Source: Actinomycetes bacterium
Lineage (GTDB): Bacteria; Actinomycetota; Actinomycetes; Actinomycetales; Cellulomonadaceae
NCBI GenBank assembly: GCA_023388235.1
Contig: JAEWGQ010000046.1
Coordinates: 1-5,246 of the forward strand
Direction of reading: 5' to 3'
Length of the DNA: 5,246 bases
Under the pieces are notes generated by a model, which searched no databases, was not told where the DNA came from, and worked only from the letters and a program-made list of their open reading frames with translations. The translations under genes were made by a program, and so were the position numbers. How positions within the stretch are numbered: the stretch's first letter is position 1; each line of letters opens with the position of its first letter. This document shows positions 1 through 5,244 of this stretch, piece by piece.

Positions 1-101
1 GCGGCGCCCACGGCGGCGGCGGCTTCGGCGGGGGCGGCCACGGCGGCGGCTTCGGCGGGGGCGGCGGCTTCGGTGGCGGCGGCCGCGGCGGCGGGTTCTG
101 A
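1..101 (+). CDS. C-terminal end of a glycine-rich protein, probably a TPM-domain membrane protein (5' end outside the window)
   Basis: Reading in frame from base 3, 32 codons encode a tail made almost only of Gly with spaced Phe, His and one Arg, ending in Gly-Gly-Gly-Phe before the TGA at 99-101. The blocks have the form GGGFGGGG. Known family context: TPM-domain (YgcG/TPM_phosphatase) proteins of Actinobacteria have an N-terminal secreted TPM domain, a membrane segment and a Gly/Phe-rich low-complexity tail, and often lie directly upstream of a PspA gene, as here. The TPM domain itself is not in the window, so the name rests on the tail and the neighbour. Another Gly-rich envelope protein is possible. 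Only 38 bp separate its stop from the pspA start, so the two are probably co-transcribed. Confidence 0.6.
   Translation, partial: GAHGGGGFGGGGHGGGFGGGGGFGGGGRGGGF
9..65 (+). repeat. In-frame Gly-rich tandem repeat (30 + 27 bp)
   Basis: Two near-identical coding units lie head to tail at 9-38 and 39-65. They differ by one extra GGC codon in the first. Each reads His, a run of Gly, Phe, then five Gly; a degenerate third unit without the His follows at 66-83. The units are whole codons, so copy changes would shorten or lengthen the tail without shifting the frame. Confidence 0.7.
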
Positions 102-125
102 TCATGTTCGGCAGAGGCACGAGAC

Positions 126-133
126 GAGAGAGG
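126..133 (+). promoter_or_regulatory. Ribosome binding site that decides the pspA start
   Basis: GAGAGAGG ends 6 nt before the ATG at 140. The in-frame ATG at 104 has no such purine tract at a useful distance, because the sequence upstream of it is the GC-rich end of the preceding gene. This favours the start at 140. Confidence 0.7.
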
Positions 134-139
134 CACGCG

Positions 140-904
140 ATGACCGAGAAGCAGAGCATCTTCGGCCGCATCACCCAGCTGGCGCGGGCGAACATCAACG
201 CGCTGCTGGACCAGGCCGAGGACCCGCAGAAGATGCTGGACCAGCTGGTGCGCGACTACACGAGCTCCATCGCGGAGGCGGAGAAGGCGATCGCCCAGAC
301 GATCGGCAACCTGCGCCTGGCCGAGCAGGACTACAACGAGGACGTGGCCGCCGCCCGCGAGTGGGGCAGCAAGGCCCTCGCCGCGTCCGCGCGCGCCGAC
401 CAGTACCGGTCCGCCGGCGACGCCGCGAACGCCGACAAGTTCGACAACCTCGCCAAGGTCGCGCTCGGCAAGCAGATCACCGCCGAGGGCGAGGTCCGCG
501 AGGCCGAGCCCCTGATCGCCTCGCAGCGCGAGACGGTCGAGAAGCTCAAGTCCGGCCTGGCCCAGATGAAGGACAAGCTCGGCCAGCTCAAGCAGCGCCG
601 CGACACCCTCGTCGCCCGGCAGAAGTCCGCGCAGGCGCAGCAGACCGTGCAGACGGCCATCTCGTCCATCAACGTGCTCGACCCGACCAGCGAGATCGCC
701 CGGTTCGAGGAGAAGGTGCGCCGCGAGGAGGCCCTCGCGATGGGCCAGGCCGAGATCGCGGCGTCGTCGCTCGACGCGCAGTTCGCGGAGCTCGAGGCGT
801 CCGGCGAGGAGATCGAGATCGAGGCCCGGCTCGCCGCGCTGAAGTCCGGCGGCCAGCCGCACCAGCTCGGCAGCACCCCGGTCACGCCGCAGATCGAGGC
901 CTGA
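140..904 (+). CDS. pspA: PspA/IM30 family membrane-stress protein
   Basis: This 254-residue protein belongs to the PspA/IM30 (Vipp1) family, peripheral membrane proteins that oligomerise on the inner leaflet and protect a damaged membrane. Visible family marks are an N-terminal amphipathic helix (about residues 5-20), the conserved AEDPQKML turn at 26-33, long charged Ala/Glu/Lys/Gln coiled-coil helices from about 35 to 170, and the DPTSEIARFEEKVRREEA segment at 181-198. The last 20 residues are a non-helical tail. There is no signal peptide or membrane helix, as expected, and the length is normal for actinobacterial members. An in-frame ATG at 104 would add 12 Arg-rich residues, but the site at 126-133 and the family N-terminus support 140. 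It follows the Gly-rich gene by 38 bp and is ended by a strong hairpin. The phage-shock partners ClgR, PspB and PspC are not visible in this window. Confidence 0.93.
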   Translation: MTEKQSIFGRITQLARANINALLDQAEDPQKMLDQLVRDYTSSIAEAEKAIAQTIGNLRLAEQDYNEDVAAAREWGSKALAASARADQYRSAGDAANADKFDNLAKVALGKQITAEGEVREAEPLIASQRETVEKLKSGLAQMKDKLGQLKQRRDTLVARQKSAQAQQTVQTAISSINVLDPTSEIARFEEKVRREEALAMGQAEIAASSLDAQFAELEASGEEIEIEARLAALKSGGQPHQLGSTPVTPQIEA

Positions 905-916
905 CCCCCCGACGCC

Positions 917-950
917 GACGGCCCGGCCCCCTCGCGGGGGCCGGGCCGTC
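917..950. terminator. Strong hairpin between convergent genes, probable bidirectional terminator
   Basis: GACGGCCCGGCCCCC (917-931) pairs without mismatch with its complement at 936-950 around the 4-nt loop TCGC, giving a 15-bp, nearly all G-C stem. It lies 12 nt after the pspA stop and 12 nt from the end of the convergent amidotransferase gene. There is no T-tract on either side, which is common for terminators in high-GC Actinobacteria. The symmetric position suggests that it serves both genes. Confidence 0.85.
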
Positions 951-962
951 GTGCGTGCGGCG

Positions 963-1697
963 TCAGGCGGCGGTGCGGGTGGCGGCCGCCTCGAGCACCA
1001 GCGCGGCGAACGTGCGGGCGATGCGTGCGCCGTCGGCGGCGACCCGCTCGTCCGCGGCGGCCGCCGCGGCGTCCACCTGCGCGACGTCCTCGCCGGCCTG
1101 CTCCGCCCAGGACCGCAGGGTCGCGGGCGACGCCTCGGGGTGGAACTGCAGGCCCCAGGCGCGTGCGCCCACCCGGAACGCCTGGTACGGGTAGGTGCGG
1201 GACGCGGCGAGCCACGTGGCGCCGGCCGGGAGGTCGACGATCGCGTCCGCGTGCATGGTCGGCATCGGGGTGCTGCGGCCCTCGGCGGCGAGCTCGCCGA
1301 GCAGCGGGTCGCCCGCGGCCTCGGGGCGCCAGCGCAGCTCGACGATCCCGGACTCGCGCCCCGGGGGCGCCGCGACGTGCACGCGGCCGCCGGCGGCGAC
1401 GGCCAGCAGCTGCGCGCCCAGGCAGATGCCGAGCGTGGGGACGCCGGCGGCGACGGCGTCGGCGAGCAGCGCGCGGGTCGCGGCGACGCCCGGCTCCTGG
1501 TCGTCGTGCGCGGACATCCGCCCGCCGAGCACGAGCAGGCCGTCGAGCTCGGAGGCGGGCCCGGCGTCCTCGCCCGCGTAGGCGCGGACGGTGCGGACGC
1601 GCGTACCCGCGAGGGCGGGGGCGAACCGGTCGAGGGGCGCCGCGGCGTCGAGCTGGACGACGGTGACGACGGGTGCGGGGAGGAGGTCGGCACTCAC
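963..1697 (-). CDS. Class I (type 1) glutamine amidotransferase
   Basis: The predicted 244-residue protein is a stand-alone class I glutamine amidotransferase, which hydrolyses the amide of glutamine or a gamma-glutamyl compound through a Cys-His-Glu triad. The nucleophile elbow GICLGAQ at 90-96 carries Cys92. The sequence LQFHPEAS at 183-190 carries His186 and Glu188. The GGRMSAHDD segment at 58-66 fits the oxyanion-loop region. All catalytic residues are present, so it should be active. It resembles the GuaA-like, uncharacterised amidotransferases often annotated as GMP synthase-related, but no ATP-pyrophosphatase domain is attached and the acceptor is unknown. The GTG at 1695-1697 was chosen because upstream residues in this frame do not look like the family and a -10-like TACGGT lies just before it; no Shine-Dalgarno is seen. 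The gene is convergent with pspA and divergent from the response regulator, sharing a 79-bp control region with it. Confidence 0.88.
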   Translation of the reverse strand: MSADLLPAPVVTVVQLDAAAPLDRFAPALAGTRVRTVRAYAGEDAGPASELDGLLVLGGRMSAHDDQEPGVAATRALLADAVAAGVPTLGICLGAQLLAVAAGGRVHVAAPPGRESGIVELRWRPEAAGDPLLGELAAEGRSTPMPTMHADAIVDLPAGATWLAASRTYPYQAFRVGARAWGLQFHPEASPATLRSWAEQAGEDVAQVDAAAAAADERVAADGARIARTFAALVLEAAATRTAA

Positions 1698-1705
1698 GGG
1701 GCAGC

Positions 1706-1711
1706 ACCGTA
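1706..1711 (-). promoter_or_regulatory. Candidate -10 element for the amidotransferase gene (leaderless)
   Basis: On the minus strand TACGGT matches the actinobacterial TANNNT -10 pattern and ends 8 nt before the GTG start at 1697. Transcription would begin at or within a base or two of the start codon. No ribosome binding site is present, which fits a leaderless message. A clear -35 is not seen; its expected position (about 1728-1733) falls on the first of the PhoP-box-like repeats. Confidence 0.45.
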
Positions 1712-1726
1712 CCGTGGGCCGGCGGC

Positions 1727-1755
1727 GGACAGCGCACTCCCAGGAATCCTCCAGC
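1727..1755. promoter_or_regulatory. Candidate PhoP-type operator: three 7-bp direct repeats at 11-bp period
   Basis: GGACAGC (1727-1733), TCCCAGG (1738-1744) and CTCCAGC (1749-1755) are separated by exactly 4 bp each. The Mycobacterium tuberculosis PhoP consensus, recalled from the literature, is TCACAGC-N4-TCACAGC, and the three units match it at 5, 5 and 4 of 7 positions, with CAG kept in all. The period of one helical turn suits an OmpR-family tandem dimer. The regulator encoded immediately downstream has a recognition helix very like PhoP, so autoregulation is likely. The match is by eye, and a chance component cannot be excluded in so short a motif. Confidence 0.5.
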
Positions 1756-1775
1756 CTCGGGGCGCACACTGGAGG
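1748..1775. repeat. 7-bp perfect inverted repeat across the regulator promoter
   Basis: CCTCCAG (1748-1754) and CTGGAGG (1769-1775) are exact reverse complements separated by 14 bp, with arms 21 bp apart, or two helical turns. The left arm overlaps the third PhoP-like repeat, and the right arm covers the last bases of the -10-like element and ends 1 bp before the GTG start. It could be a second operator or coincidence. If a longer message existed, it could also pair and hide the GGAGG. Confidence 0.4.
1765..1770 (+). promoter_or_regulatory. Weak candidate -10 for the response-regulator operon (leaderless)
   Basis: CACACT matches TANNNT except at its first base and lies 6 nt before the GTG at 1777, the spacing expected if transcription starts on the G of the start codon. 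The GGAGG at 1771-1775 is only 1 nt from the GTG, too close to work as a normal Shine-Dalgarno, which supports leaderless translation. A poor -10 beside upstream tandem repeats would suit an activated promoter. An alternative is TACCGT at 1710-1715, which would leave a leader of about 55 nt. Confidence 0.35.
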
Positions 1776-1776
1776 C

Positions 1777-2511
1777 GTGACCGCCGCACCGCACACCCCC
1801 GAGGCCCGGCTCCTCGTCGTGGACGACGAGCCGAACATCCGCGAGCTCCTCGCCACGTCGCTCCGCTTCGCGGGCTTCGAGGTGCACGCCGCCGCCGACG
1901 GCGGCGCCGCGCTGCGCCTGGCGAAGCAGGTCCAGCCCGACCTGCTGGTCCTCGACGTGATGCTGCCCGACATGGACGGGTTCACCGTGACCCGCCGGCT
2001 GCGCGACAAGGGCCAGCACGTCCCGGTGCTGTTCCTCACCGCGCGGGACGACACCGCGGACAAGATCACCGGCCTGACGGTGGGCGGCGACGACTACGTG
2101 ACCAAGCCGTTCAGCCTGGAGGAGGTCGTCGCGCGCATCCGGGCGATCCTGCGGCGCACCCAGGCCGGCGAGGTCGCCTCCGCGAGCCTGCTCACGTACG
2201 AGGACCTCGAGCTCGACGAGGACAGCCACGAGGTCCGGCGCGCCGGGCAGGTGGTCGACCTGTCCCCCACCGAGTTCAAGCTGCTGCGCTACCTGCTGCT
2301 GAACCCGGGCCGCGTGCTGTCGAAGGCGCAGATCCTCGACCACGTGTGGCAGTACGACTGGGGCGGCGACGCGAACATCGTCGAGTCGTACATCTCCTAC
2401 CTGCGCCGCAAGGTCGACCAGGTGCAGCGCCCGGACGGCACGAAGGTCACCCCGCTCATCCAGACCAAGCGCGGGGTGGGGTACATGCTGCGCAAGCCGA
2501 GCGGGACGTGA
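1777..2511 (+). CDS. PhoP-like OmpR-family response regulator
   Basis: This 244-residue DNA-binding response regulator should receive phosphate from the kinase encoded next. The receiver domain (about 10-128) has the acidic pair Asp16-Asp17, phospho-acceptor Asp60 in LVLDVMLPDMDG, Thr88 and Lys110 in TKPF. The winged-helix Trans_reg_C domain spans about 138-240, with LSPTEFKLLRYLLLNPGRVL (162-181), the recognition helix region NIVESYISYLRRKV (200-213) and the wing RGVGYMLRKP. The segments TPEARLLVVDDE, GLTVGGDDYVTKPFSLEEVVAR and the recognition helix closely resemble M. tuberculosis PhoP as I remember it, but Actinobacteria have several paralogues, so no symbol is given. The GTG at 1777 gives an N-terminus like PhoP; longer in-frame starts would run through the promoter. 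It overlaps the kinase gene by 4 bp. PhoP-box-like repeats upstream suggest autoregulation. The stimulus is unknown. Confidence 0.93.
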   Translation: MTAAPHTPEARLLVVDDEPNIRELLATSLRFAGFEVHAAADGGAALRLAKQVQPDLLVLDVMLPDMDGFTVTRRLRDKGQHVPVLFLTARDDTADKITGLTVGGDDYVTKPFSLEEVVARIRAILRRTQAGEVASASLLTYEDLELDEDSHEVRRAGQVVDLSPTEFKLLRYLLLNPGRVLSKAQILDHVWQYDWGGDANIVESYISYLRRKVDQVQRPDGTKVTPLIQTKRGVGYMLRKPSGT

Positions 2512-4094
2512 GCGCCCCCGCCGAGCAGGCCGCGCCCGACGCCACCGCGCCCGACGACGACGGGGGCGCCCGCGGCGGCGCGCTGGGGCCCCTGCGCGCG
2601 CTGTGGGCGCGGACCCCGCTGCTCGCGCGGCTCGTGGGCATCACCACCGTGCTGCTGGCGACCGGCCTCGCCATCGCCGGCGCCACGACGACCACGCTGC
2701 TCTCGTCGTACCTGACGGGGCAGTTCAACGCGAAGCTCCGGGCGAACAACGAGACCTACAAGGACCAGGTGCGGGCCACGTTCCACCGGTACGGGTCGCT
2801 GGAGCCGCTGGACGCGCTGCTGTGGGGCGCCGACGACTACGCCCTGCAGGCCGAGATCTACGGGGAGCGCGTCGAGCGCGCGCCGGGGGCCGGCACGACC
2901 GAGCCCTACGGCACCCCGCACCTGCCGGACGTCGACGCCGACGACCTCTCCCGGGCGACGTGGTTCACCGTCGGCAGCGACGTCCGCGGGTCGGCGTGGC
3001 GCGGGATCATCACGCCGATCACCGTCGGCGACGACGTGGTCGGGTACCTGCTGTACGCCGAGCCGCTCGGCGACGTGCAGAGCACGGTCCGGCGCGCCGC
3101 CGTCGCCCTGTGGACCAGCGCCGTCGCGATCCTGGTGATCGGCGCGATCGTGGCGACGTGGGCGGTGCGGCGGTCGCTGCGCGGCCTGCGGGAGATCGAG
3201 ACCACCGCGGCCCAGATCGCCGCCGGCGACCTGTCCCGGCGCGTCCCGCCGGCCCCGGAGACCACCGAGGTCGGGCGCCTGGGCGCGGCGCTGAACTCGA
3301 TGCTCGGCCAGATCGAGGCGGCGTTCGACGACCGCACGCGGTCCGAGGAGCGCATGCGCCGGTTCGTCGCCGACGCCTCGCACGAGCTGCGCACCCCGCT
3401 GGCGGCCATCCGCGGCTACGGGGAGCTCTACCGGATGGGCGCGCTCACCGAGAAGGAGCAGGTGGACGACACCATGCGCCGGATCGAGCAGTCCGCGACG
3501 CGCATGGGCGGCCTGGTCGAGGACCTGCTGGCGCTCGCCCGGCTCGACGCCAACCGCCCCGGCCGCACCGACCCCGTCGACCTCGCGGTGCTCGCCACGG
3601 ACGCCGCCCACGACCTGCGGGCGCTCGACCCCACCCGCGACGTGCGCGTCGGACCGCTCGCCGGCGGCACCGGCGGCCCGGCCGTCGTGCGCGGGGACGA
3701 GGCCCGGCTGCGGCAGGTGCTGGCCAACCTCATCGGCAACGTCGCGCGGCACACCCCCGCCGGGTCGCCCGCCGAGCTCGCCGTCGGCCGCGCCGGCGAC
3801 CGCGTCGTCGTGGAGGTCCGCGACCACGGCCCCGGCATCGCCCCCGAGCACGCCGCCCGCGTGTTCGAGCGGTTCTACCGCGTGGACGCCTCCCGCACCC
3901 GGGAGGGCAACGGCACCGGCGGCGGCGCGGGCCTCGGCATGGCGATCGTCGCCGCGATCGTCGAGGCGCACCACGGCGAGGTCGCCCTGACCCGCACCCC
4001 GGGCGGCGGTACGACGGTCCGCGTGCTGCTGCCGGCGGAACCGCCCGCGCCGCCGGGCCGCCCGGCGGGCCCCGGGGACCAGCCGCCCGCGTGA
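2508..4094 (+). CDS. Membrane sensor histidine kinase (HAMP-HisKA-HATPase_c), partner of the PhoP-like regulator
   Basis: This 528-residue kinase has an Asp/Ala/Pro-rich cytoplasmic N-terminus (1-30), membrane helix 1 (about 38-60), an extracytoplasmic sensor of about 135 residues with no recognised fold, membrane helix 2 (about 198-220), and HAMP (about 221-272). The HisKA helix has phospho-acceptor His292 in SHELRTPL. The ATPase has N-box Asn407 and Asn411 (LANLIGNVARHTP), G1 box DHGPGI (439-444), F box FERFYRVD (453-460) and G2 box GGAGLGMAI (472-480). The end is a Pro/Gly-rich tail (511-528). All catalytic boxes are intact. The GTG at 2508 overlaps the regulator stop as GTGA and no strong ribosome site is seen, so translation is probably coupled. 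The domain order and the Arg-His-Thr-Pro N-box fit PhoR/MprB-type kinases of Actinobacteria. The sensor lacks Cys or a His cluster that would hint at a ligand, so the signal cannot be read from the sequence. Confidence 0.93.
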   Translation: MSAPAEQAAPDATAPDDDGGARGGALGPLRALWARTPLLARLVGITTVLLATGLAIAGATTTTLLSSYLTGQFNAKLRANNETYKDQVRATFHRYGSLEPLDALLWGADDYALQAEIYGERVERAPGAGTTEPYGTPHLPDVDADDLSRATWFTVGSDVRGSAWRGIITPITVGDDVVGYLLYAEPLGDVQSTVRRAAVALWTSAVAILVIGAIVATWAVRRSLRGLREIETTAAQIAAGDLSRRVPPAPETTEVGRLGAALNSMLGQIEAAFDDRTRSEERMRRFVADASHELRTPLAAIRGYGELYRMGALTEKEQVDDTMRRIEQSATRMGGLVEDLLALARLDANRPGRTDPVDLAVLATDAAHDLRALDPTRDVRVGPLAGGTGGPAVVRGDEARLRQVLANLIGNVARHTPAGSPAELAVGRAGDRVVVEVRDHGPGIAPEHAARVFERFYRVDASRTREGNGTGGGAGLGMAIVAAIVEAHHGEVALTRTPGGGTTVRVLLPAEPPAPPGRPAGPGDQPPA

Positions 4095-4129
4095 CGGACG
4101 CCACCCGCGCGACGGTCCGGGGCTGGGGC

Positions 4130-4135
4130 TACGAT
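4130..4135 (+). promoter_or_regulatory. Candidate -10 element for the HD-protein/DUF4031 operon
   Basis: TACGAT matches TANNNT and is followed by a purine pair. Transcription would start near 4142 and leave a leader of about 36 nt with the ribosome site at 4165-4170. No convincing -35 is seen at the usual distance. No terminator-like hairpin lies between the kinase stop and this point, so some read-through from the kinase operon is possible. Confidence 0.5.
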
Positions 4136-4164
4136 GGCCCGTCCGAGCAGGGTCGTCTGTCGCA

Positions 4165-4170
4165 GTGAGG
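4165..4170 (+). promoter_or_regulatory. Ribosome binding site of the HD-domain gene
   Basis: GTGAGG ends 7 nt before the ATG at 4178. It supports that start over the in-frame alternatives, since no other ATG or GTG nearby has a purine tract at this spacing. Confidence 0.6.
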
Positions 4171-4177
4171 CTGTTCC

Positions 4178-4975
4178 ATGGGCGTCTACGACGCGCCACA
4201 GTGGTTGTTGTCCGCGTTCGTCCGGAGCGCGCAGGGGGCCGGTGCCACGGCACCGGTGGAGCGGATCAAGGAGGTCGGGGCCGCGCTCGTCGAGCGCTGG
4301 ACCGGGCCGGGCCGCACGTACCACAACCTCCGGCACCTGACCGACGTGCTGGCCCGGGTGGACGAGCTGGCCGAGGAGACGCACGAGCCCGACCTCGTGC
4401 GCCTGGCCGCCTGGTACCACGGCGCCGTGTTCGACGCCGCGAACCCCGCGAGCTACGCCAACCGCGGCGGCGAGGACGAGGTCGCGTCCGCGCGGCTCGC
4501 CCGGGAGGAGCTCGGCGACCTGGGCGTCCCCGCGGAGCGCGTCGACCGGGTGCACCAGCTCGTCATCGCGCTCGTGCGGCACTCCGCCGACCCGACCGAC
4601 TTCGACTGCGCCGTGCTGTGCGACGCCGACCTGGCGATGCTGGCCGCGGAGCCGCAGCGCTACAAGGCGTACCTGCACGACGTGCGCGAGGAGTACGCCG
4701 ACGTCCCGACGCCGGACTACATCCGCGCGCGGCAGCGCATCGTGCGCAAGCTGCTGAACCGGCCCAGCCTGTTCGTCAGCCCGCTCGGGGCCGCCTGGGA
4801 GGAGCCGGCGCGGCAGAACCTCGGCGCCGAGCTGCACAAGCTGGACAAGGTGCTGGCCGCGCTCGACACCCCCGAGTCCCCCGAGTCCCCCGAGGCGGAC
4901 GCCGCGGCCCCCGCGGACGCCGGGACGGACGCGGCGCCGGCGCGCGAGCCGCTGCCCCGCGGCGCCGGGGCGTGA
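4178..4975 (+). CDS. HD-domain-like protein (putative metal-dependent phosphohydrolase family), altered HD motif
   Basis: This 265-residue soluble protein resembles the bacterial family often mislabelled as an NMDA-receptor subunit-like protein, whose members have a predicted HD-type helical fold. Family marks are the YHNLRHL segment at 48-54 with His49 and His53, WYHGAVFDA at 79-87 where the paired HD motif is expected, NRGGEDEVASARLA at 95-108, HQLVIALVRH at 126-135, CDADLAML at 148-155 with Asp149/Asp151, and the Tyr/Arg-rich stretch RYKAYLHDVREEY at 161-173. At the HD position the Asp is Gly (His81-Gly82); the remaining ligands look present. Substrate and role are unknown. Residues from about 230 on form an Ala/Pro/Glu tail, probably disordered, that includes a short tandem repeat. 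There is no signal peptide or membrane segment. The stop overlaps the start of the DUF4031 gene by 4 bp, so the two are very likely translated together. Confidence 0.75.
   Translation: MGVYDAPQWLLSAFVRSAQGAGATAPVERIKEVGAALVERWTGPGRTYHNLRHLTDVLARVDELAEETHEPDLVRLAAWYHGAVFDAANPASYANRGGEDEVASARLAREELGDLGVPAERVDRVHQLVIALVRHSADPTDFDCAVLCDADLAMLAAEPQRYKAYLHDVREEYADVPTPDYIRARQRIVRKLLNRPSLFVSPLGAAWEEPARQNLGAELHKLDKVLAALDTPESPESPEADAAAPADAGTDAAPAREPLPRGAGA
4871..4894 (+). repeat. 9-bp in-frame tandem repeat in the HD-protein tail
   Basis: CCCGAGTCC occurs at 4871-4879 and 4880-4888, followed by a partial third copy CCCGAG at 4889-4894. It encodes Pro-Glu-Ser repeated (TPESPESPEA, residues 231-240). 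The 9-bp period preserves the frame, so any slippage changes only tail length. Confidence 0.75.
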
Positions 4976-5244
4976 CGGTCCTCGTCGACCCGCCGCTCTG
5001 GCCCCGGCACGGCCGCCACTGGTCGCACCTGGTGAGCGACACGTCCCTCGACGAGCTGCACGCGTTCGCCGTCCGCGCCGGGCTGCCGCGCCGCGCGTTC
5101 GACCTGGACCACTACGACGTCCCCGACGAGCGGCACGCCGCCCTCGTCGCGCTCGGGGCCGAGCCGGTGTCCGCCGGCGAGCTCATCCGCCGCCTGCGCG
5201 CGTCCGGCCTGCGCGTGCCCGCCCGCGACCGCCCGCGCCGCTGA
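4972..5244 (+). CDS. DUF4031 family small protein
   Basis: This 90-residue basic protein matches the DUF4031 family in size and layout. It has an N-terminal TVLVDPPLWPRHGRHWSHL segment (2-20) with Asp6, His13, His16 and His19, then VSDTSLDELHAFA (21-33). FDLDHYDVP follows at 43-51, and the ending is ALGAEPVSAGELIRRL (60-75). The spaced His and Asp residues suggest a metal- or phosphate-binding site, but no biochemical role is established for the family. The GTG at 4972 overlaps the HD-protein stop as GTGA and has no good ribosome site of its own, so translation is probably coupled. Small DUF4031 genes commonly lie beside this HD-type gene in Actinobacteria, which hints at a shared pathway. 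It appears complete, ending two bases before the window edge. Confidence 0.85.
   Translation: MTVLVDPPLWPRHGRHWSHLVSDTSLDELHAFAVRAGLPRRAFDLDHYDVPDERHAALVALGAEPVSAGELIRRLRASGLRVPARDRPRR

Noticed and set aside
104..139. Upstream ATG at 104 as the pspA start
   Set aside because: It adds 12 Arg-rich residues not typical of the family and lacks a ribosome site; the ATG at 140 has GAGAGAGG at ideal spacing.
1591..1776. Extended N-terminus for the response regulator from the ATG at 1591
   Set aside because: The added 62 residues overlap the divergent amidotransferase gene and the promoter region and resemble no receiver-domain extension.
331..2343. Very long minus-strand reading frame of 670 codons
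   Set aside because: It runs antisense through pspA and the response regulator and has Arg/Ala/Gly-rich composition without domains. In DNA this GC-rich, stop codons are rare in shadow frames.
951..2507. Plus-strand extension of the kinase frame upstream to 951
   Set aside because: The translation is Arg/Gly/Ala-rich shadow sequence of the amidotransferase and the response regulator. The kinase N-terminus starts at the GTG at 2508.
4050..4068. 8-bp stem with a 3-nt loop near the end of the kinase gene, possible terminator
   Set aside because: It lies inside the coding Pro/Gly-rich tail, 24 nt before the stop, and is explained by repeated Pro and Gly codons.
2397..4253. 618-codon minus-strand reading frame opposite the histidine kinase
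   Set aside because: The plus strand encodes a complete kinase with all catalytic boxes, and the antisense product is low-complexity with no recognisable motif.
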